Shown here: in pieces, positions 36,737-42,984 of the stretch
Layout: each line of letters opens with the position of its first letter
How positions within the stretch are numbered: the stretch's first letter is position 1
NCBI GenBank assembly: GCA_020346465.1
Contig: CP070783.1
Span: 1,848,773-1,891,756 of the forward strand
Reading direction: 5' to 3'
From: Deltaproteobacteria bacterium
Lineage (GTDB): Bacteria > Desulfobacterota > Deferrimicrobia > Deferrimicrobiales > Deferrimicrobiaceae
DNA: 42,984 nucleotides
Made by a program: the position numbers and the translations under genes
Notes under the pieces: model-generated
The model's input: the letters and a program-made list of their open reading frames with translations, nothing else
The model's database searches: none
What the model was told of the DNA's origin: nothing

Positions 36737-38014
36737 ATGCGGATGACCTATGACGAGCGGTTCCGGAACGTCCTCGATCTCGCGGTTTCGATCGGAAAGC
36801 GCCGGGACGAGATCATCCGGCAGGCGGTCCGGGACATCCGGTTCACCGCCCGGGACACCGCAAAGGAAGTGGACATCACGGTCGACCGGCTGAAGATGTA
36901 CGAGGAGGCCCGGCCCCTCCTCGAGGAGAGACGGCCCCTGGGAGGCAAAGGGTCGAGCGTCTCGCTCATGCTCTCCTACAACGGCAGTGCCTGGCTCAAC
37001 ACGGCCATCACCTCGATCTACATGGTGGGGAACCGGGTGAACGTGAAGTTCTCCTCCAGGGGGACAGGGATCTGCGACCTCACGGAATCGCTTTACCGCC
37101 CGATCTTCGGGGACGACATCCGCTTCTCCCGCAGGAGCGGAAAGAACTTCGTGGAGAGTTCGCTCAAGGATCCCTCCACGTCCGCCGTCATCATCTTCGG
37201 CTTCGACGAAAACGTCCTTCCGTACGAGGAGGCGTTCCGGCGGAGCGGAAAGAAGCTCGTCTTCGAGGGGCCGGGGCAGGATCCGTTCATCGTCTTCGCC
37301 GACGCCGACCTCGACCTCGCCCTGTCGGACCTCGTGACGGCGAAGTTCATGTACTCGGGGCAGACGTGCACCGCCCCGAAGCGGATCTTCGTCCATCGGT
37401 CCCTCTACGGGGAGTTTCTCGACCGGTTCGAGGAGAAGGCCGCGAGACTGATCGTCGGGGGGCCGGAGGACGAGCGGACCGACATCTCCCCCGTCGCGAG
37501 CTCCCTTGCCGTCGACCGGATCCGGGCGCAGCTCGCGGATGCCCTGTCGAGGGGGGCGAAGATCGTCCTCGGAGGGAGGATCGAGGGGAATACGATCCAC
37601 CCCACGATCGTGCGGGACGCCACCGACGACATGCTCGGGATGCGGGAGGAGGTCTTCGGCCCCGTGGCGTTCACCTCGCCGTTCGACACGAAGGAGGAGG
37701 TGCTCCGGCGCGCGAAGGACCACAAGTACGGGCTTCGGGCCGCCGTGTTCGGGGGAAGAGAGGCGGTGGAAACGGCAGGGGAGCTCGCGGGCGGATCGTA
37801 CTGCCACCCGGTTCCCGGCTACACGTTCGGGAAGTTCGGGACGGTCGCCCTCAATCAGACCCGGGCGGAATCGTGGAGGGGGGCCTTCGTCGTGAAGGCC
37901 GTGGGAGGGTACGGCTATTCCGGCTGGATCTGGGAGACGGTAAACGGCTCTTTCCGGATCAAGCAGGGGCCGAAGCTCCTGAGCCTCGAGACGGCCGCGG
38001 ACGGGGAGGATTGA
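36737..38014 (+). CDS. aldehyde dehydrogenase-family enzyme
   Basis: 425-residue NAD(P)-dependent oxidoreductase, shorter than the usual 450-500. Seen: FEGPGQDPFIVFADADLDLA with general-base E177, and SGQTCTAPKRIFVH with nucleophile C211. EEVFGPVAF follows in the C-terminal half. The N-terminal part lacks much of the usual first ~60 residues, and the cofactor-binding PWNxP region is reduced to LSYNGSAWLNTA, so cofactor use is uncertain. ATG 36737 has GGGAGGG upstream; a second ATG six bases on is possible. The substrate cannot be assigned. It converges with the HerA-like gene. Confidence 0.85.
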   Translation: MRMTYDERFRNVLDLAVSIGKRRDEIIRQAVRDIRFTARDTAKEVDITVDRLKMYEEARPLLEERRPLGGKGSSVSLMLSYNGSAWLNTAITSIYMVGNRVNVKFSSRGTGICDLTESLYRPIFGDDIRFSRRSGKNFVESSLKDPSTSAVIIFGFDENVLPYEEAFRRSGKKLVFEGPGQDPFIVFADADLDLALSDLVTAKFMYSGQTCTAPKRIFVHRSLYGEFLDRFEEKAARLIVGGPEDERTDISPVASSLAVDRIRAQLADALSRGAKIVLGGRIEGNTIHPTIVRDATDDMLGMREEVFGPVAFTSPFDTKEEVLRRAKDHKYGLRAAVFGGREAVETAGELAGGSYCHPVPGYTFGKFGTVALNQTRAESWRGAFVVKAVGGYGYSGWIWETVNGSFRIKQGPKLLSLETAADGED

Positions 38015-38045
38015 CGGCCGGCCATCTCCCCCCGGGAGAGCCGCC

Positions 38046-40499
38046 TCAGCGGGCCGGCGCGATCCCCCCCTTTTCGTCCCGCCAGTGCGGGAACCACGCA
38101 AGCGAGACGAGGGAGACCGAGATGTCGGCCTTTTTCGGCCGGACCTCGCACGGTTCCAGCTCTTCGGCCATGGGATCGGCACTCGCCTTGACCTCTGCGG
38201 TCTCCTGGTCCAGGAGCGCCTGAAGCTCCCCGAGCTGCCTCGCAAGCGCCTCCACGCTCTCCGCGGCCCGGGCAACGTCCTGCGCCTCCTTCATCGTCCT
38301 GCTCGCCCCCCGGGCCGTGGTCGCGGCTCTCCCGAGCGTGGACTGGCTGACGGCTTTTCTTCCGGTCAGCGCCGAAAGAAGCGTGGCCCCGAAGGAGATG
38401 GCGGTGGAGAGTTTCTGCTGCGTCGCCTGCGCCTTCTCCCGCTCCACGGCCTGCTCTGCGCGGCGGATCCTGTCCTGCAGGGCGGCGATCCTGGGCGCGT
38501 ACTTCTTGCGCAGCCTCTCGATCTGCAGGTCCCGTTTCTCCCGGGCGCCCTGCGTGAGCCGGATGCGGAAGTCGCGCTCCGGTTCCCCGGGTTCGGAGAC
38601 GATTCCGAGCGAGGGGCTTTTGAGCAGTTCCAGTTTCCGGTTCCGGTAGATCCAGTCCCGGAAGGCGTTCCCCCACGCCGCGTAACTCTTGGGGCTGGAT
38701 CCCTCCGGCGGCAGTTCCCCGTAGGAGGAGTCCGGATCGTGGGGGACCTTCTCGAGATCGCCTTCCCGGATCTGCGCCTCTTGCGCCTCGTCCCAGTCGA
38801 CCCGGGAGGCGGCGCCGGAGAACTCCGTGATGAGGCAGACCTCCTTCTGCGCGGCGACCCCGACCTTCGCGCTGGCATAGTAGACCTTGCCGATTCCCAG
38901 CAGCATCGGCTCGTAGTGGAGGGATCCTCCCTCCGGCTGCGCGGCGCGGGGCGGGAGGAAGAACTGGGGGACCTCCGGCGGGAGGACCGGGCGGGCGGAG
39001 GCAGGGGCGGTCGCACGCTCTTTCCCCGTCGGCGCCGCGGGTGCCCCGGCGGGCGGGGTCGCCGCCGGCGCTGCGGGCTGTGACGGCCTGACCGGGTCCA
39101 TCAGCTGCTTGATCTGCGTCCGGGTGAGAGGGCCCCTAAGGTACGACATCGCCCACCGGGTCTGGAAGACGACCGGGGCATCCTCGTGGACGTTGTTCAT
39201 CAGGAACACCCGCTGCCCCAGGCCGGCGAGAATCTGCTCCATCCGTTTCCTGTCGAACCTGCCCGCCCCGCCGGCCGCCGCCCCCTCCAGGCCGTCCAGG
39301 ACCCTCTCCTTGTCCCGCTCGGTCTGCAGCCTGCCGAGGAACCAGGTCCCCGCGTTGGAGAGCCCCTTGTAGTCGAGGTCCACGGGGTTCTGGGTGGCGA
39401 GAACGATCCCCAGGCCGAACGCCCGCGCCTGTTTCAGAAGCGTCAGGAGGGGGCCCTTCGACGGGGGGTTGGCCACGGGGGGGAAGTACCCGAAGATCTC
39501 GTCCATGTAGAAAAGCGTCCTCAGGCTGGTCGTTCCCGACTGGGAGCGCATCCACCCCAGAAGCTGGGTGAGGAGGAGGGAGACGAAGAACATCCGCTCC
39601 GCATCGCTCAGGTGGGCGATGGAGAAGATGGAGACCCGGGGCTTGCCCTTGGCCGTGTAGAAGATCCGGTCGATGTCCAGGGGGTCGCCCTCGAGCCAGG
39701 CGGAGAACCCCGGCGCCGCCAGGAGGTTGTTGAGCTTCATGGCGAGACCGAACCGTTCCTTGGAGGGGAAGAACGACTCGAGGTCGAAGACGCCGATGCG
39801 TGCCACGGGGGGGGACTGGATCGCCTGGATGAACCCGGCGAGGTCGAGGTCCTTCCCCTGGTTCCAGGAGGCGTCAAGGATGGTGGAGAGGAGGATGTGC
39901 TCCCTGCTCTGGATCGGGTCGGCCTCCACCCCCAAAAGACTGAGCAGGCTCGTCACCGTGGTGCCGATCCGCTCCCCGAGCAGTTCGCTGTCGTCCGTCA
40001 CCGCCTTTCCCGGGGAGGAGAACGATTTGAGGATGGAGACGGGCAGACCCGCGGTGCTGCCGGGGGTGTAGATGGCGAATTCCGCGGCATCGCGAAGCTT
40101 GCGGATCCGCGCCCCGTCCTGCCCCCACTCGGCCAGCCCTTTCTTCCAGAGGGCGGCCTGCCGGGCCGCGAACTCCTGCGGGGAGACCCCCTTCCTGCGC
40201 GCCTCCTCCTCGTTGATCCAGGGAAGAAAATCGGCGTCCGCAAGGTCGGGGAAGGTCAGGAGGAGGTTGGCCAGGTCGCCCTTGGGGTCCACCACGATGG
40301 CGGGGATGTTGTCGATCACCGCCTCCTCCAGGAGCCCGATGCAAAGACCGGTCTTCCCGCTTCCCGTCATCCCCACGCAGACCGCATGGGTGACGAGATC
40401 CCGGGAATCGTAGAGGACCAGGTCGTCCTTGCACGCGTTCTTCTCCAGGTCGAATTCGCGTCCGAGGTAGAACATCCCGAGTTTCTCGAAATCCTCCAC
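38046..40499 (-). CDS. HerA-like P-loop ATPase with coiled-coil C-terminus
   Basis: 817-residue ATPase related to HerA/FtsK-type hexameric pumps (DUF87/DUF853 group). Walker A GMTGSGKT at 43-50 and Walker B with LFYMDEIFGYFPP near residue 350, then LATQNPVDLDYKGLSNAGTWFLGRLQT typical of the family. After about 465, a Pro/Ala-rich linker (QPAAPAATPPAGAPAAP) leads to a second region with long helices and Glu/Arg/Gln-rich coiled coil (EKRDLQIERLRKKYAPRIAALQDRIRRAEQAVE). Start GTG 40499 with AAGGGGGGGG upstream. Usually HerA works with NurA, but no NurA-type nuclease is seen here, so the role may differ. It may move DNA or a protein partner (inference). Confidence 0.88.
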   Translation of the reverse strand: MEDFEKLGMFYLGREFDLEKNACKDDLVLYDSRDLVTHAVCVGMTGSGKTGLCIGLLEEAVIDNIPAIVVDPKGDLANLLLTFPDLADADFLPWINEEEARRKGVSPQEFAARQAALWKKGLAEWGQDGARIRKLRDAAEFAIYTPGSTAGLPVSILKSFSSPGKAVTDDSELLGERIGTTVTSLLSLLGVEADPIQSREHILLSTILDASWNQGKDLDLAGFIQAIQSPPVARIGVFDLESFFPSKERFGLAMKLNNLLAAPGFSAWLEGDPLDIDRIFYTAKGKPRVSIFSIAHLSDAERMFFVSLLLTQLLGWMRSQSGTTSLRTLFYMDEIFGYFPPVANPPSKGPLLTLLKQARAFGLGIVLATQNPVDLDYKGLSNAGTWFLGRLQTERDKERVLDGLEGAAAGGAGRFDRKRMEQILAGLGQRVFLMNNVHEDAPVVFQTRWAMSYLRGPLTRTQIKQLMDPVRPSQPAAPAATPPAGAPAAPTGKERATAPASARPVLPPEVPQFFLPPRAAQPEGGSLHYEPMLLGIGKVYYASAKVGVAAQKEVCLITEFSGAASRVDWDEAQEAQIREGDLEKVPHDPDSSYGELPPEGSSPKSYAAWGNAFRDWIYRNRKLELLKSPSLGIVSEPGEPERDFRIRLTQGAREKRDLQIERLRKKYAPRIAALQDRIRRAEQAVEREKAQATQQKLSTAISFGATLLSALTGRKAVSQSTLGRAATTARGASRTMKEAQDVARAAESVEALARQLGELQALLDQETAEVKASADPMAEELEPCEVRPKKADISVSLVSLAWFPHWRDEKGGIAPAR

Positions 40500-40682
40500 G
40501 GCCCCCCCCTTGCGAGAGATTCACGAACGACTATACACCAACGGACCCCCGGCCCGACTGCGCCGATTCCGGAAACCGGGAAGACCGGGCGACTCCCCGA
40601 TCCGGGAAGAGGGGGGGTGTTCCCGCCGCGGTCGCGCCGGCGGGGCAGGGGTCCGTGCCCGGGCGGGGGCGGGAGCGGCCTG

Positions 40683-41561
40683 TCAGTAGTCGGAGAGGGA
40701 GAACCGGATGCCGTTGTCCGCGAGAAACGCCACGATCAGCTCGGGGTGGATCCCGATCCCGAGGTTGACGCACTGCTCCTGCTCGACTTCCCTGCCGTCC
40801 CGTTCCACCCGCGTGACGAATCCGTAGGTGTAGTTGTCGGTTCTGCTCTGCACGCCCCAGACCGTGCCGTTCGCATCCAGGATGGGTCCGCCGCTTTGGC
40901 CCTTCAGGCCCGGCGACGACGTCTCGAGGAACTTGATGGCGTACCGCCCGTCGCCGGATTCCCCCGCGACCAGCGTCCTCGTATAGAGCCCCTCCATCGG
41001 AAAGCAGGCCAGCGTGCGCACCGACGGACTGAGCTCGAAGGAGTTGTTCGCCTCGCGAAAGGTGGCGTGGACCTTCTGGAACGGGTATCCCAGCTTGCAG
41101 AGGGCCGTCCCGACGCCCAGGTCGACAGGGGACTTGAAGACCGGATAGACGGGCCACGCGCCCCGGTCGAACGGGGACAGCCGCCCCAGGACGAGGTCCC
41201 CCTCCGGGAGAGGCCGGATGTCGGTGAGCTGGACGCCGTCCATGCCCCACCAGTAAGAGAGGTTGGTGATCCACTTCGGGTTGTCCTGCAGGGATCGGAT
41301 CCTCTCGAATTTCTCCCCCGTCGGGACCCCGCCCTCCTGCTCGATCGTGTGGATCGTATGGTAATACTCGATGATTGCCTCCGTATCCTGCTGGATCCTG
41401 TCGTATGCGGACAACAGGTGGGCCGCCGTCACGATCCAGCCTTCGTCGTTGATCACGACGAAGGCGCCGCACCCGCAATCGGTGCTCCTGTCGAAATACC
41501 GACGGGAGATCACCACCGGCCGGGTGAAACCGGTTGCCTGCCTGCAGGCGTGCGCGAACAT
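40683..41561 (-). CDS. trypsin-like serine protease, apparently without signal peptide
   Basis: 292 residues with a chymotrypsin-fold layout. The triad is H48 in IVTAAHLL, D122 in PEGDLVLGRL and S223 in KGQSGGPILD. The region between has long insertions (DTEAIIEYYHTIHTIEQEGGVPTGEKF). There is no N-terminal hydrophobic segment, and the beginning (MFAHACRQATGFTRPVVISRRYF) is not a signal, so it is probably cytosolic. ATG 41561 has GGAGGAGAG upstream. A 10-bp perfect inverted repeat lies in its leader, only 18 bases before the start. Neighbour genes do not suggest a substrate. Confidence 0.85.
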   Translation of the reverse strand: MFAHACRQATGFTRPVVISRRYFDRSTDCGCGAFVVINDEGWIVTAAHLLSAYDRIQQDTEAIIEYYHTIHTIEQEGGVPTGEKFERIRSLQDNPKWITNLSYWWGMDGVQLTDIRPLPEGDLVLGRLSPFDRGAWPVYPVFKSPVDLGVGTALCKLGYPFQKVHATFREANNSFELSPSVRTLACFPMEGLYTRTLVAGESGDGRYAIKFLETSSPGLKGQSGGPILDANGTVWGVQSRTDNYTYGFVTRVERDGREVEQEQCVNLGIGIHPELIVAFLADNGIRFSLSDY

Positions 41562-41578
41562 GGGAACTCTCCTCCCAC

Positions 41579-41629
41579 CGGGTTTCCTGCCTCCGTCCCT
41601 GCCGCCTGGAGCACGGGGGAGGAAACCCG
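41579..41629 (-). repeat. 10-bp inverted repeat in the leader of the serine protease gene
   Basis: CGGGTTTCCT (41579-41588) and AGGAAACCCG (41620-41629) are perfectly complementary with a 31-base centre that can partly extend the stem. In the minus-strand mRNA the hairpin lies directly before the GGAGGAG ribosome site of the protease. It may affect translation or transcript stability. Confidence 0.6.
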
Positions 41630-41970
41630 ATCAACGAGGGGAGAAAACGGCCGCCGGGCCGCCTCCCGCGCAGGTTCACCGCTTACATCTTTTTTGGATT
41701 ACGCCGCAACGGCTTGATGGTTGACCGGAGCCGACCCGATGTTCCCATCCTATCGGGAAACGGAAAGGGAGACAAGGGCTATCCTGCGGGTGTGGCCCGG
41801 AGAGACCGCCCGGCAGGAACGCCGTCCCGGAGCGGGAACCGGCGATACCCCCCGGATTCGTTTCTTGCCGTCCTTGCTGTCGGATTGCTGCCGATAATCA
41901 TTCTGCAATTTCTGGATTTCCGGGGTACATTGGGGGTCTGGCCGTCGAGCAACCGGAGGAAAAGGGGGTC
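41630..41970. other. non-coding stretch between the protease leader and the outer-membrane-protein remnant
   Basis: About 340 bases with no frame that looks coding on either strand; open frames here are GC-driven shadows. It presumably holds the promoters for the two divergent genes. A less GC-rich segment is seen near 41680-41715 (ACATCTTTTTTGGATTACG) and around 41890-41920, but no clear sigma70 pair was found. Confidence 0.5.
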
Positions 41971-42291
41971 TTGTCCCGCCGCAGTTCCTGTGGTCTGGAA
42001 TGGAGAAGGACCATCTCTGTTCCCGCCGCCGCATACCGAAAGGCAACGGTACTGCTCTGTTGCGCCGTGCTCCTCCCGTTCCTGTTTCCCCCCCCGCATC
42101 GCCGTTGCCCCGGTCTTCAGCGCTTCGGCCTCTTACTACACCGAAACCCCGCGGGACTGGTGACGCTCGCTGCCGGCTACCGGTTCGCCGACCATTGGAT
42201 CGCCCGCTTTCACTGGAACCGGGTGGCGGCCCGCGACGACCGGGACGCCGACATGTTCGTCCTCGGGGTCGGATACCGGTGGAACCGGTGA
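41971..42291 (+). pseudogene. small outer-membrane beta-barrel-like protein gene, interrupted by two compensating frameshifts
   Basis: From TTG 41971 (GGAGG upstream) the frame has a signal-peptide-like segment KATVLLCCAVLLPFLFP. At a run of eight C (42088-42095) coding character moves to another frame, RIAVAPVFSASASYYTETPRDW. At GG 42159-42160 it returns to the first, VTLAAGYRFADHWIARFHWNRV and DADMFVLGVGYRWNR. Removing one C and adding one G gives a continuous ~106-residue reading with ETPRDWVTLAAGYRF across the join. Alternating hydrophobic strands and the end GVGYRW are typical of small beta-barrel outer-membrane proteins. Both shifts are at homopolymers, so sequencing error is as likely as real decay. 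Family name not assigned. Confidence 0.5.
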
Positions 42292-42319
42292 TCCCGAACC
42301 GCGGCGGCGAACAGGATCA

Positions 42320-42346
42320 GGGGGCCTGACGATCCGCCAGGCCCCC
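42320..42346 (+). terminator. possible bidirectional terminator between the barrel gene and katG
   Basis: GGGGGCCTG (42320-42328) pairs with CAGGCCCCC (42338-42346) around a 9-base loop, in the gap between two convergent genes. The T tract after it on the plus strand is weak (TTGCCTTG) and absent on the minus strand. Confidence 0.5.
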
Positions 42347-42387
42347 CTTGCCTTGCCCAGAAGCCCTCGAAGACGGTTATGGGTCGA

Positions 42388-42984
<597 letters not shown>

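Noticed and set aside
41534-42163. 209-residue plus-strand frame upstream of the barrel gene
   Set aside because: Only its last ~22 residues look coding, and those belong to the frameshifted barrel gene; the rest is low-complexity.

Overview
The window is a GC-rich, gene-dense bacterial chromosome segment (roughly two-thirds G+C by eye). Strong Shine-Dalgarno sites (GGAGG type), glutamate synthase, HD-GYP signalling, a GspG-like pseudopilin and two apparent selenocysteine (Sec) genes suggest a deltaproteobacterial-grade (Desulfobacterota-like) organism. That placement is inference from gene style; there is no rRNA in the window. No tRNA, CRISPR array, insertion sequence or prophage was seen.

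Layout. 1-3461 (minus): pentose-phosphate operon tkt-tal-gnd, with gnd running off the left edge. 3710-8298: a small unknown protein, a peroxiredoxin-like gene with an in-frame UGA at the peroxidatic cysteine (minus), aconitase acnA (plus) and a two-CBS protein (minus). 8360-13618: gdhA with a clean terminator, a Fic protein whose catalytic His is Arg, and a large PEP/pyruvate-binding-domain protein. 13787-15770: a tightly coupled three-gene operon (unknown small protein, DCC-family protein, PLP-dependent O-acetylhomoserine sulfhydrylase type enzyme). 15849-19665: SRAP/YedK peptidase, a secreted rhodanese with an in-frame UGA in its active-site loop, an O-methyltransferase, an HTH/Zn-ribbon regulator, a Mut7-C nuclease-like protein and RNA 3'-phosphate cyclase. 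19855-22854: a complete polar amino-acid ABC importer. 22876-27196: TIGR01777-type epimerase, secreted intradiol-dioxygenase-like protein, M1 peptidase, tag glycosylase. 27321-33327: gltB-gltD. 33370-36620: dtd, pseudopilin, HD-GYP sensor. 36737-41561: aldehyde dehydrogenase-like enzyme, HerA-like ATPase, trypsin-like protease. 41971-42984: a frameshifted outer-membrane-protein gene and the 3' end of katG with a premature stop.

How the genes work together. Central carbon flux (gnd, tal, tkt, acnA) sits beside nitrogen assimilation by two routes (GdhA and GOGAT) and an amino-acid importer. Redox and stress genes (Sec peroxiredoxin, Sec rhodanese, catalase-peroxidase) and DNA/RNA maintenance genes (SRAP, Tag, RtcA, Mut7-C, Dtd) make up much of the rest.

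The most notable observation is the pair of UGA-interrupted genes. In both, the UGA replaces a catalytic cysteine, the frame continues with family-typical sequence, and a hairpin of bacterial SECIS geometry follows (UGA-to-loop 20 and 21 nt, G within the first two loop bases). Standard gene calling would split or truncate both genes. The last kilobase has three coding disruptions, which points to local decay or lower sequence quality.
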